Source: Saccharothrix sp. ST-888 (GTDB taxonomy: Bacteria > Actinomycetota > Actinomycetes > Streptomycetales > Streptomycetaceae). From it: a stretch of 64,000 bases of DNA. The notes under the pieces were generated by a model. The model had not been told where the DNA came from and did not search any database. It saw nothing but the letters and a program-made list of their open reading frames with translations. Of this stretch, positions 33,708-42,017 are shown in pieces (within the stretch, counting starts at the first letter, position 1; every line of letters begins with the position of its first letter). The position numbers were made by a program, and so were the translations under genes. Location: assembly GCF_000955975.1 (NCBI RefSeq), contig NZ_JYJF01000001.1:186001-250000 (forward strand). The letters run 5' to 3'.

Positions 33708-34412
33708 ATGACGTACCGAGCCGAGCAGCCGAACCACTCCCGGACCGGCGAGGCGGAGCGGGCCGAGCGGGTCGGACGGGTCGGACGGGCCGGGCTGACC
33801 GGGAACGTCGGGCGGGACGAACGGGCCGAGCGGGAACAGGCCCGCGAGTTCTTCGCCGTCCGCGCCGCCGACTGGGACAGCCGGTTCCCCGACGACGGTC
33901 CGCGCTACGCCGAAGCCGTCGCCGCACTCGGGCTCGCCTCGGGCGACTTCGTGCTCGACGCGGGCTGCGGCACCGGCCGGGCACTGCCCCGTCTGCGGGC
34001 CGCCGTGGGCCCGGAGGGCACCGTCCTCGGACTGGACCTGACCCCCGAGATGCTCCGCGAGGCCCTCGCCCACCGCGCCGAGGCCGGACTGGTCAACGGC
34101 GATGTCTGCCATCTCCCGCTGCGCGACGGCACGTTGGACGCCGTCTTCGGCGCCGGTCTGATCTCGCACCTGCCCGACCCGCCGGCCGATCTGCGCGAAC
34201 TCGCCCGCGTCACCCGCCCCGGCGGCGTGCTCGCGCTCTTCCACCCGATCGGCCGCGCCGCCCTCGCCGCCCGCCACGGCCGCGAGCTCACCCCCGACGA
34301 CCTCCGGGCCGAACCCAACCTCCGCCCCCAGCTGGCCGCCGCAGGCTGGCGCCTCACCCACTACACCGACACCGACGACCGCTACCTCGCGCTCGCAACC
34401 CGCTCGTCCTGA
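33708..34412 (+). CDS. Class I SAM-dependent methyltransferase
   Basis: 234 residues. Motif I is DAGCGTGRALPRL, with the acidic residue at the end of strand 2 in GLDLTPEM, and a later LARVTRPGGVLALFHP. The fold resembles UbiE/COQ5-type methyltransferases, but the substrate is unknown. The first about 40 residues are a low-complexity Arg/Gly/Glu stretch with repeated GRVGR/ERAER units that looks like expanded coding repeat. GAGGAG precedes the ATG at 33708. It converges on the MFS gene with an eight-base gap. Confidence 0.83.
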   Translation: MTYRAEQPNHSRTGEAERAERVGRVGRAGLTGNVGRDERAEREQAREFFAVRAADWDSRFPDDGPRYAEAVAALGLASGDFVLDAGCGTGRALPRLRAAVGPEGTVLGLDLTPEMLREALAHRAEAGLVNGDVCHLPLRDGTLDAVFGAGLISHLPDPPADLRELARVTRPGGVLALFHPIGRAALAARHGRELTPDDLRAEPNLRPQLAAAGWRLTHYTDTDDRYLALATRSS

Positions 34413-34420
34413 AGGAACGT

Positions 34421-35701
34421 TCAGGCCGGGGACGGCCCGGTGCGGTCCTCCGACCCGGCGACGGCCGGGCGCCGTCGGAGCATCCGCACCGAGGCCGCGA
34501 TCACCGCGACGAGAACCATGCCGACACCCGCACCCGCCAACGTGCGCCGGGGGCCGAGCACCGCGCTGAGCGGGCCGCCGAGGGCGGCACCCAGCGGGGA
34601 GGCGGTCAGCAGCACCGCGCCCCGGAACGCGAGCACCGTGGTCAACCAGGCCGAGGGGGTGCGGTTCTGGAACAGGCTGAGGGACAGCGCGCTGTACGGA
34701 CCGTAGATCACCCCGCCCAGCGCGAACGCCGCGAGCGAGACGGCGGCCGGTGCGTCGAGCGCGAACGGCAGCAGGATGACACCGTGGCCCGCGACGACAC
34801 CCAGGACCACCGGCCACAGCGGCAGCCTGCGCAGACCGCCGAAGGTCAGCGCTCCGACGATCGCGCCGGCGCCGAAGACCGCCCAGTACAGCCCGAGCAG
34901 GCCCGCCCCGGCCCCGAGATCGCCCTTGACGAAGAGCGGCAGCGCCACCTCCACCGGTCCGTAGCAGGCGTTGAAGAACCAGGTGACGACGAGCAGTCCG
35001 AGCAGTTCGGGCCGTCGGCGCAGCAGCTGCAGGGCCCGCCCGGCGGGCGCGTCGGCCGGCTGCGGCGTGCCCCGCTCCGAGGCCGGGGCGCCCAGGCGGG
35101 TGGTCTGGACCGCCAGCACGGCGAAGCTCAGGGCGTCCAGACCGATGATCCAGGCGGGTCCGATCACCGGGGTCAGGACTCCGGCGAACGCCGGCCCGGC
35201 GATCGTGGACACCCAGGCACTGGTGCTCAGCAGCGCGTTCGCCGCCAACCGCCGCTCCGGCGGCGTCACTTCGGCGACCAGCGCGTACTTGGCGGCACCT
35301 CCCCAGGCATGCAGCAGCGACGAACAGGCGAGCAGGACCGGGTAAAGCACCGGGTCCAGCAGCCCGGCCGCCCAGGCCACCGGCACACAGCCCAGGAACA
35401 CCGCCCGGGTCCAGCTGTCCGCCCGCAGCAGCCGCCGGGCGGGTAGCCGCCGGACCCACCGTCCGAACAGCAGCGCCCCGACCGCCCCCGGCAGCGCGAA
35501 GGCGGCGACGGCGATGCCGAGCTCCGGCCCGGCCGCACCGGGCGGCGCGATCTGCACGGCGAGCCACACCACGGCCACCACGCTCATGCCGTCCCCCAGA
35601 TCGGACGCCGCCAGCGTCGGCAGCAGACGCCGGAACGGACGGTGCACGAGCAGCTCCCGGTACTGCCTGGGTACGAGCCGGACCGGCCCTCGAAGGATCA
35701 T
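34421..35701 (-). CDS. MFS transporter
   Basis: 426 residues with about twelve membrane segments and a loop near the centre rich in Arg and Pro. It has the drug-exporter-like N-terminal layout (LLPTLAASDLGDGMSVVAVVWLAVQ) of the MFS group that includes EntS-like and macrolide-type carriers. No substrate motif is seen. The ATG at 35701 lacks a clear ribosome binding site; a TTG nine codons upstream is possible. A MerR-like palindrome lies just upstream. Proximity to the iron-regulated dat-ddc operon is not evidence of siderophore export, and no iron box is found here. Confidence 0.82.
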   Translation of the reverse strand: MILRGPVRLVPRQYRELLVHRPFRRLLPTLAASDLGDGMSVVAVVWLAVQIAPPGAAGPELGIAVAAFALPGAVGALLFGRWVRRLPARRLLRADSWTRAVFLGCVPVAWAAGLLDPVLYPVLLACSSLLHAWGGAAKYALVAEVTPPERRLAANALLSTSAWVSTIAGPAFAGVLTPVIGPAWIIGLDALSFAVLAVQTTRLGAPASERGTPQPADAPAGRALQLLRRRPELLGLLVVTWFFNACYGPVEVALPLFVKGDLGAGAGLLGLYWAVFGAGAIVGALTFGGLRRLPLWPVVLGVVAGHGVILLPFALDAPAAVSLAAFALGGVIYGPYSALSLSLFQNRTPSAWLTTVLAFRGAVLLTASPLGAALGGPLSAVLGPRRTLAGAGVGMVLVAVIAASVRMLRRRPAVAGSEDRTGPSPA

Positions 35702-35715
35702 GCGCGCAGGCTGGC

Positions 35716-35735
35716 AGTTCAACCGCACTTGAAGT
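35716..35735. promoter_or_regulatory. Inverted repeat upstream of the MFS gene
   Basis: AGTTCAA-CCGCAC-TTGAAGT is a 7-base inverted repeat with one mismatch, adjacent to TTGACT on the minus strand. The layout is that of a promoter spanned by a dimeric repressor or MerR-type activator. No regulator gene is encoded next to it. Confidence 0.35.
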
Positions 35736-36121
35736 CAACCCGGGACGCCCCCGCGACCTCCCGGGCGCAGCACACCCCGTCGGCCAGCCCCCGGCCCGCC
35801 GGATCCACCAGCCGCGATCCGCCCGCCGGGGTCAGCCGAGGCGGGCGTCCGCGAAACCTTCTCGCCCAGGTGCTGCCGAGTCTCGCCCCCCGCTGCCGAA
35901 CTGCCCGAAGAGGACGAGTTCGAGACCCTTCCGGACGACGGGTTCGGCGAGGACGACTGGGTGTCCTGCCGACCGGCCCAGCTCCCCTGGCCACCGTCGT
36001 GGCCCGCATCGCCACCGACGTCTCCGGCTGACCGCACTGCAGACCGGCCCACCCGCCGTTGGCTACGATCCGCTCACGGTCGATCACGCGACAGCGTTTC
36101 AATCGTGACGCGGGACGTAGC
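35736..36121. other. 386-base stretch without a convincing gene
   Basis: No intact gene is seen. One plus-strand stretch (about 35893-35960) reads LPEEDEFETLPDDGFGEDDW, an acidic tail that could be the end of a lost protein, but it has no start or homologous upstream part. The TetR gene ends at 36122. Confidence 0.35.
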
Positions 36122-36703
36122 TCACGCGTTCGTCGGTGTGGCGCGCAGGCCCCCGAGCAGGGTGGCCAGGTAGCGACGGGCGGTGTCGATCCGGTCGGCG
36201 GGGGTGCCGCCGTGGACGTTGACGGCGTAGGCGATGCCGCACATGAGCGGGACCAGGTCGGCCGAGGCCAGGTCGGGGCGGACTGCCCCGGCCTCGCGCG
36301 CGCGGTCGAGGAGTGTGGCGCCGGCCGACCACATCGATGTCTTGAGTTCCGTGGTGCGCGGCAGGGTGTCTGCGGCTGCGGCGGCGACCGGGGCCAGGGA
36401 GGCGTCGGTGACCTGCGCTTCGACGGTGCGGGTCAGGAAGCCCTCCAGCGCGCGCCAGGGGTCGGTGTCGGCCATCGCCTGCTCGCCGTGGGCGGCCAGG
36501 GCTTCCAGGCAGGGGGTGGCGATGGTCTCCAGCAGCGCCTCGGGCGTGGCGAAGTGGCGGTAGACGGTGCCGACGCCGAGTCCGGCGCGGCGGGCGACGT
36601 CGTTGAGCTGCAACGGTGTGCCCTGGTCGGCCAGGGCACGGGCGACGGCGACGATCTGGTCCCAGTTGCGGGCCGCGTCCTTGCGCAGTGGTGTCGTCGT
36701 CAT
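36122..36703 (-). CDS. TetR-family transcriptional repressor
   Basis: 193 residues. The N-terminal helix-turn-helix is typical (LQLNDVARRAGLGVGTVYRHFATPEALL), with a ligand-binding helical C-terminal domain. Its gene follows an SDR gene on the same strand by 66 bases. A TetR-like palindrome lies 13-33 bases upstream of its start and better-matching ones upstream of the SDR, so it very likely represses itself and the SDR, and lets them go when it binds an unknown ligand. Confidence 0.88.
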   Translation of the reverse strand: MTTTPLRKDAARNWDQIVAVARALADQGTPLQLNDVARRAGLGVGTVYRHFATPEALLETIATPCLEALAAHGEQAMADTDPWRALEGFLTRTVEAQVTDASLAPVAAAAADTLPRTTELKTSMWSAGATLLDRAREAGAVRPDLASADLVPLMCGIAYAVNVHGGTPADRIDTARRYLATLLGGLRATPTNA

Positions 36704-36715
36704 GGGGACATGTTA

Positions 36716-36736
36716 ATCGGATCGACCATCCGGATG
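36716..36736. promoter_or_regulatory. TetR operator upstream of the tetR gene
   Basis: AATCGGAT and ATCCGGAT separated by CGACC. It has the same left arm and five-base spacer as the near-perfect palindrome at 37721-37741. Confidence 0.55.
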
Positions 36737-36769
36737 GCCCCGCCGCCCGTGCGGACACTGCATGGCAGG

Positions 36770-37660
36770 TCAGGCGGCCGCAAGAGGCGCGTGCTGTTCG
36801 CCGAGTCGGCGCACGGCCTCGGCGACGCGGGGGTCGGTCGCCGCGCGGAAGGGCGCCACCGGGCGCGCCTGGGCGCCGATGACGATGCCGGTCCGCCCCG
36901 TCAGGGCGCCGTCGGTGGCGGCGACGATCGAGGGCCTGGCCGCCACGGACGCCGGACCGGAGGTCGAGCGTTCGAACCTGCGGCGCACCAGCGGCCACAG
37001 CAGCCGCAGGGCGGGCGAGACGATCTTCGGGTCGGTCAGGGTGCCGTTGGTCATGTCGGTCGCCGCGCCTCCGGGGTCGGCGGCGAAGACCGATACGCCC
37101 GTACCGTCCAGCCGGGCGGCCAGGTCGAGCGTGTAGGCGAGGTTGGCGAGCTTGGCGCGGCCGTACCAGTGGAAGCCGTAGTAGCCGCCGGGCGGCTCGA
37201 CGCCGTCGAACACCCGCTTAGCGACCCCGACCGCTCCCGAGGTCACGTTCACGATCCTGCTCGGCGCACCGGCCGTCAGTGTGGGCAGCAGCAGCTCGGT
37301 CAGCAGGTACGGCGAGAGGTGGTTGACGACGAACGATGCCTCGACGCCGCCCAGGTCCCGTCGATCCGCGAACATCGCCCCGACGTTGTTGACCAGCACG
37401 GTCAGCGGTTCGCCCGAGGCGGCGTGGTCGCCGGCGATCCGGTGGGCGAGCGCGCGCACTTCGTCGAGCGAGGCGAGGTCGGCCGGCAGGAACCGGGCAG
37501 GGTGTGCCGGGCTCGTCGCGTTGATTCGGTCGACCGCCCGGGCGCCCCGGTCGGCGTTGCGCCCGACCACGGTGACCGCGAAGCCGGCAGCAGCCAGCCC
37601 CAGCGCCGTCTCCAGGCCGATGCCGGCCGTTCCGGCCGTCACCACAGCAGTCTTCTTCAT
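36770..37660 (-). CDS. Short-chain dehydrogenase/reductase (retinol-dehydrogenase-like), TetR-linked
   Basis: 296 residues. TAGTAGIG replaces the usual TGxxxGxG start of the cofactor site; NNVG and the catalytic Ser (NVTSGA) with YGRAK are present. The extended length and the C-terminal residues resemble SDRs annotated as retinol dehydrogenase/oxidoreductase. R in VVGRN suggests NADP(H). It starts at the ATG at 37660. Two palindromes upstream match the one in front of the tetR gene, so it is the likely target of that repressor, perhaps to detoxify an aldehyde or ketone. Confidence 0.85.
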   Translation of the reverse strand: MKKTAVVTAGTAGIGLETALGLAAAGFAVTVVGRNADRGARAVDRINATSPAHPARFLPADLASLDEVRALAHRIAGDHAASGEPLTVLVNNVGAMFADRRDLGGVEASFVVNHLSPYLLTELLLPTLTAGAPSRIVNVTSGAVGVAKRVFDGVEPPGGYYGFHWYGRAKLANLAYTLDLAARLDGTGVSVFAADPGGAATDMTNGTLTDPKIVSPALRLLWPLVRRRFERSTSGPASVAARPSIVAATDGALTGRTGIVIGAQARPVAPFRAATDPRVAEAVRRLGEQHAPLAAA

Positions 37661-37681
37661 GGCTCATCCACCCCAACAGGC

Positions 37682-37702
37682 ATTCGGATACTTCATCCGC
37701 TT
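37682..37702. promoter_or_regulatory. Weaker TetR operator near the SDR start
   Basis: ATTCGGAT and ATCCGCTT around ACTTC. It keeps the CGGAT-5-ATCCG core of the other two sites and lies only 22 bases upstream of the SDR ATG. Confidence 0.4.
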
Positions 37703-37720
37703 GGCGCGACCGTAGCACAC

Positions 37721-37741
37721 AATCGGATGGACTATCCGATT
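37721..37741. promoter_or_regulatory. TetR operator upstream of the SDR gene
   Basis: A perfect inverted repeat with 8-base arms AATCGGAT and ATCCGATT and a five-base spacer. It is the best of three sites with the same core and sits 61 bases upstream of the SDR start. Confidence 0.7.
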
Positions 37742-37971
37742 AGCCTCTCCGGCTGATCACGTGAGGTGAGAGGCCCGGGGTCGTGATGAGGGTTTCCCAG
37801 TCCCCGAGCCCGGACCGGACGCCGGCGAGTGGCATCAGCGGCTCTACGACCGCGCAGGCATCCGGGGGCCGTCCCGAGAACCTGACGGCACAGCAACGTG
37901 AGATGGCTGGTTGACACCGGCCGCTGGGCAACCCGATCCGCCCGTGCGCCCACCCGTGCGCCCGCGAGCGG

Positions 37972-38679
37972 TCAGGAGGTGGAGCGCTGCGGGTTGATCC
38001 GGTAGCAGAGTTCGGGGCGGCCGACCTGTCCGTACTGGGGTTCGCGGACGGCCAGGCCGATGTCGACCAGGTGTTCCAGGTAGCGGCGGGCGGTGATCCG
38101 GGAGACTCCGGCGGCGGCCCCCGCCGCTGCGGAGGAGAGGCCCGACTCTGCGTTGCGGAGCACGGCCGCGACCGCCTCCAGGGTCGGGGCACTGAGCCCC
38201 TTGGGCAGGGCGCTGCGTTCGGGGGTGGCCCGGAGTGCGGCGAAGGCCTGGTCCACCTCGTCCTGCCCGGTGGCCTCGCCGGTGCGCGCGAGGGTGTCGC
38301 GGTAGCGGGCGTAGCGCTCCAGCCGGTCGTGCAGGGCGGCGCTGCTGAAGGGCTTCAGCAGGTACTGGACGACTCCGGCCGAGACCGCCTGCCGGACCAT
38401 CGCCAGGTCGCGCGCCGAGGTGACGGCGATGATGTCGCTGCCGTGCCCGGCGGCGCGCAGCGTGCGGCAGAGCTGGAGGCCGTGCCCGTCGGGCAGGTAG
38501 AGGTCCAGCAGGACCAGGTCGACCGGGGTGCCGGCGGCGCGGGCGCGGTCCAGCCGGCGCAGCGCGTCCGCGCAGGTGTGGACGGTGGCGGCCACCCGGA
38601 AGCCGGGCGTGCGCTGCACGTACAGGGTGTGGGCGGCGGCGGCCACCGGGTCGTCCTCGACCACCAGCACGTCGATCAT
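37972..38679 (-). CDS. Response regulator, CitB/DcuR type
   Basis: 235 residues. The receiver domain has the acidic pair EDD (residues 8-10), the phosphoacceptor Asp in LVLLDLYLP and the Lys in YLLKPFSS. The C-terminal helix-turn-helix region GLSSAAAGAAAGVSRITARRYLEHLVDIGLA matches the winged domain of CitB/DpiA regulators. The start overlaps the kinase stop by ATGA. It should be phosphorylated by the kinase and activate dctA, divergent from the pair. Confidence 0.88.
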   Translation of the reverse strand: MIDVLVVEDDPVAAAAHTLYVQRTPGFRVAATVHTCADALRRLDRARAAGTPVDLVLLDLYLPDGHGLQLCRTLRAAGHGSDIIAVTSARDLAMVRQAVSAGVVQYLLKPFSSAALHDRLERYARYRDTLARTGEATGQDEVDQAFAALRATPERSALPKGLSAPTLEAVAAVLRNAESGLSSAAAGAAAGVSRITARRYLEHLVDIGLAVREPQYGQVGRPELCYRINPQRSTS

Positions 38680-40364
38680 CCGACTCGCTCCAACTCGCTG
38701 CCGTCGCGGCCGTCGCGGCCGAAGGACGGTGCCTCGGCGTCCGCCCGCCGCAGCGGCAGCCGGACCGTGAGCACGGCGCCGCGCTCGCGCCCGACCTCGA
38801 CGGTGCCGCCGTTGCGCCGGGCGGTCTGGGCGACCAGCGCCAGGCCGAGGCCCCGCCCGCCGCTCTTGGTGCTCCAGCCCCGGCGGAACACCTCGGTGGC
38901 GGCCTGCGGGTCGATGCCGGGGCCGGTGTCGGAGATGCGGAGGAGGAGTTCACCGCCGTCCGCCCGCGCGGTGACGGTGACCTCGGGCGGGCCGACGGTC
39001 GCGGCGGCGCCCTCGATCGCCGCGTCCACCGCGTTGTCGATCAGGTTACCGAGGACGGTGACCAGGTCGCGCGGGCTGAGCGCGGCCGGCAGGACCCCGT
39101 CGTCGATCCGGCTGTCCTCGGTGAGGGTGAGCTCGACACCGCGTTCCGCCGCCTGCGCGGCCTTGCCCAACAGCAGTGCCGCCAGCACCGGTTCGCCGAC
39201 TGCGGCGACCACCCGGTCGGTGAGCTGCTGGGCGAGGGCGAGTTCGGCGGTGGCGAACTCCACCGCCTCGCGGTGGCGGCCGAGTTCGATCAGCGAGACG
39301 ACGGCGTGCAGCCGGTTGGACGCCTCGTGCGCCTGTGCGCTGAGCGCGTCGGCAAAGCCCCGGACGGAGTCCAACTCGCCACTCAGGGACTGGAGTTCGG
39401 TGTGATCCCGGAGCGTCACCACGGCGCCGAGACCGGGGCCGACGGCCGAGGTGTTGAGGACGACCACCCGTTCCGCCGCGAGGTGGACCTCGTCCCGGAC
39501 CGGCGCGGGGCCCAGCAGCGCCAGGGTGAGTGACTCGGGCAGGCCCAGGTCGGACACCGCCAGCCCCTCCAACTCCCCCGACAGACCGAGCAGTTCGTGG
39601 GCCGCGTCGTTGCAGAGCACCACCCGCTGGGCGCCGTCCAGCAGGACCAGCCCTTCGCGCACCGAGTGCAGGGTCGCCTGGTGGTAGTCGTAGAGGTGGC
39701 TCAGTTCGGCGGCGCCCATGCCGTGGGTGTGGCGGCGCAGCCGGGCGTTGGCCAGGTAGGTGCCGACTCCGCCGACGGCGAGCGCGGCGAGTGCGACGCC
39801 GACCAGGGCGAGCAGCGGCCCGCGCAGCCGTTCGCTGATCGACTCGACCTTGATGCCCGCGCTGACCAGGGCGATCACCCGGTGCTGTCCGTCGAGTACG
39901 GGCACCACGACGCGGACCGAGGGCCCCAGGGTGCCGGTGTAGGTCTCGGTGACGGTACCCCCGGCGAGGGCCTGGTCGATGTGGCCGAGGAAGAGCCGGC
40001 CGATCTGCGCGGGGTCGCGGTGGGCCCAGCGGATGCCATGGGTGTCCATGACCGTCACGAAGTCCACGCCGGTGTCGCGCTGGACCTGTGCCGCGTACGG
40101 CTGGAGCAGGCGCGAGGGGTCAGGGCCAGCGACGGCCTCGCGTACGGTCGGCGAATCGGCGACCGCCCATGCGGCGGCGGTGACCTGGTGGCGGGCGGAG
40201 TCCTCGGCGCGCCCGGCGGTGAGCAGGTACGCGAGGACCGCGCCGCCCGCGACCACGGCCGCCACGATCACGATCTGCACCGCGAACAGCTGCCCGGCCA
40301 GACTGCGCAGGCGGCGGCGCGGCGAGGGGTGCGGACGCCGGTGCGTGCCGGAGGGCGGGTGCAT
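38676..40364 (-). CDS. Sensor histidine kinase, CitA/DcuS type
   Basis: 562 residues. A transmembrane helix near residues 25-45, an extracellular PAS-like sensor (about 50-180, with RWAHRDPAQIG), a second helix, a cytoplasmic PAS and the kinase core. The phosphoacceptor His is in SAQAHEASNRLHAVVSLI, the SpoOB-like phosphotransfer helix, followed by N-box NLIDNAVDAA and G-boxes DTGPGID and GGRGLGLAL. This is the CitA/DcuS family, which senses C4-dicarboxylates or citrate. It is divergent from dctA by 144 bases. The start at 40364 is the best ATG; GTG codons upstream are possible. Confidence 0.87.
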   Translation of the reverse strand: MHPPSGTHRRPHPSPRRRLRSLAGQLFAVQIVIVAAVVAGGAVLAYLLTAGRAEDSARHQVTAAAWAVADSPTVREAVAGPDPSRLLQPYAAQVQRDTGVDFVTVMDTHGIRWAHRDPAQIGRLFLGHIDQALAGGTVTETYTGTLGPSVRVVVPVLDGQHRVIALVSAGIKVESISERLRGPLLALVGVALAALAVGGVGTYLANARLRRHTHGMGAAELSHLYDYHQATLHSVREGLVLLDGAQRVVLCNDAAHELLGLSGELEGLAVSDLGLPESLTLALLGPAPVRDEVHLAAERVVVLNTSAVGPGLGAVVTLRDHTELQSLSGELDSVRGFADALSAQAHEASNRLHAVVSLIELGRHREAVEFATAELALAQQLTDRVVAAVGEPVLAALLLGKAAQAAERGVELTLTEDSRIDDGVLPAALSPRDLVTVLGNLIDNAVDAAIEGAAATVGPPEVTVTARADGGELLLRISDTGPGIDPQAATEVFRRGWSTKSGGRGLGLALVAQTARRNGGTVEVGRERGAVLTVRLPLRRADAEAPSFGRDGRDGSELERVG

Positions 40365-40508
40365 GCCGACAGTGTGCACCGCCCGCGCGGCGGACCGGAC
40401 GTGCGTGAACTCTATGAACGCAAACGTGACGGCCGTCACGCCCGGCGCCCATAGTCGGTACGGCCCACCACCCGGGCCGTCAGGGACGACAGGGCAGAGG
40501 AGCCATCG

Positions 40509-41909
40509 ATGGCGACCACAGGAGCAGCACCGACCACGGGAGCAGCGGCGAAGAGACCCGCCGACCGCACCCACCGGCTCTATCTGGCCGTGATCGTCGC
40601 GGTGGTCGCGGGCATCGTGCTCGGACTGGCCGCGCCGGGCGTGGCAGTGGAGCTGAAGCCGATCGGGACGGGCTTCGTCAATCTGATCAAGATGATGATC
40701 AGCCCGGTGATCTTCTGCACCATCGTGCTGGGCATCGGTTCGGTCTCCAAGGCCGCCAAGGTGGGCCGGGTCGGCGGACTCGCCCTCGGCTACTTCCTGG
40801 TGATGTCGACCGTCGCCCTCGCCATCGGCCTGCTGGTCGGCAACCTGCTGGACCCCGGTTCCGGGCTGCACCTCACCCAGGCGCTCGCCAAGACCGGTCA
40901 CGCCCAGGTCGCCGGCGGCTCGCAGGGCACGGCGGACTTCCTGCTCGGCATCATCCCCACCACCGCCTTCTCCGCCCTCACCCAGGGCCAGGTGCTGCAG
41001 ACCCTGCTGGTCGCCCTGCTCGCGGGCTTCGCGCTCCAGGCGATGGGCCCGGCCGGCGCACCCGTGCTGCGCGGGATCGAGCACCTTCAGCGCCTGGTCT
41101 TCCGGATCATGTCGATGATCATGTGGGTGGCGCCGATCGGGGCCTTCGGCGCGATGGCGGCGGTGGTCGGGGCGACCGGGACCGCCGCGCTCAAGAGCCT
41201 CGCGGTCATCATGATCGGGTTCTACCTGACCTGTGTGCTCTTCGTGGTGGTGGTGCTCGGGCTGATGCTGCGCCTGCTCGCCGGGGTGAACATCCTCGCC
41301 CTGCTGAGCTACCTCGGCCGGGAGTTCCTGCTCATCCTCTCCACCTCCTCCTCGGAGAGCGCGCTGCCCCGGCTGATCGCCAAGATGGAGCACCTGGGCG
41401 TCAGCCGCCCGGTGGTCGGCATCACCGTGCCGACCGGCTACTCCTTCAACCTGGACGGCACCGCGATCTACCTGACCATGGCCTCGATCTTCATCTCCGA
41501 GGCGATGGACAAGCCGATGTCGATCGCCCAGCAGCTCTCCCTGCTGGTCTTCATGGTGATCGCCAGCAAGGGTGCCGCCGGAGTCACCGGCGCGGGCCTG
41601 GCCACCCTGGCGGGCGGCCTCCAGTCGCACCGGCCTGAACTGGTCGACGGCGTCGGCCTGATCGTGGGCATCGACCGCTTCATGTCCGAGGCCCGCGCCC
41701 TGACCAACTTCGCGGGCAACGCGGTGGCCACGGTCCTGATCGGCCACTGGACCAAGGAGCTCGACCACGACCGCCTCGGCGAGGTCCTGGCCGGCCGGCT
41801 GCCCTTCGACGAGACCACCCTGGTCGACAGCGGCACCCACGGCGAGACCGTCCCCGCCCAGCCGGACGCCCCCGCCGGCACCCGGGAAGCCGAACAGCCC
41901 GTCGCCTGA
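40509..41909 (+). CDS. dctA: C4-dicarboxylate transporter (DAACS family)
   Basis: 466 residues. The family core is clear: LKPIGTGFVNLIKMMISPVIFCTIVLGI, the serine-rich STSSSESALPRL loop and GYSFNLDGTAIYLTMA, which form the substrate and ion sites. It imports succinate, fumarate or malate with protons or sodium. It is divergent from a CitA/CitB-type two-component system, the usual control for such a gene. It is followed by a strong terminator. The N-terminus is about 20 residues longer than that of E. coli DctA, with an Ala/Thr-rich stretch. Confidence 0.9.
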   Translation: MATTGAAPTTGAAAKRPADRTHRLYLAVIVAVVAGIVLGLAAPGVAVELKPIGTGFVNLIKMMISPVIFCTIVLGIGSVSKAAKVGRVGGLALGYFLVMSTVALAIGLLVGNLLDPGSGLHLTQALAKTGHAQVAGGSQGTADFLLGIIPTTAFSALTQGQVLQTLLVALLAGFALQAMGPAGAPVLRGIEHLQRLVFRIMSMIMWVAPIGAFGAMAAVVGATGTAALKSLAVIMIGFYLTCVLFVVVVLGLMLRLLAGVNILALLSYLGREFLLILSTSSSESALPRLIAKMEHLGVSRPVVGITVPTGYSFNLDGTAIYLTMASIFISEAMDKPMSIAQQLSLLVFMVIASKGAAGVTGAGLATLAGGLQSHRPELVDGVGLIVGIDRFMSEARALTNFAGNAVATVLIGHWTKELDHDRLGEVLAGRLPFDETTLVDSGTHGETVPAQPDAPAGTREAEQPVA

Positions 41910-41920
41910 CCGGCACCCCT

Positions 41921-41983
41921 GTACGGCCCGGCCCGGGACCAGGCCCCGGCACGGCCCCGGGCCGGGGCCTGGTCCCGCCGTAC
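41921..41983 (+). terminator. Bidirectional-looking terminator after dctA
   Basis: Nested perfect arms: GTACGGC/GCCGTAC (41921-41927 with 41977-41983) and a 15-base inner stem GGGACCAGGCCCCGG (41935-41949) with its complement (41962-41976). It lies between two convergent genes, dctA and the LodB-like gene, so it can stop both. Confidence 0.75.
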
Positions 41984-42017
41984 GCCCGCACCGGGCCCGT
42001 TGCCGGAGCCGGAGCCG

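Noticed and set aside
37742..37971. A 73-codon minus-strand frame as a transposase remnant.
   Set aside because: I could not recognise any transposase motif and no terminal repeats or target duplication were seen.
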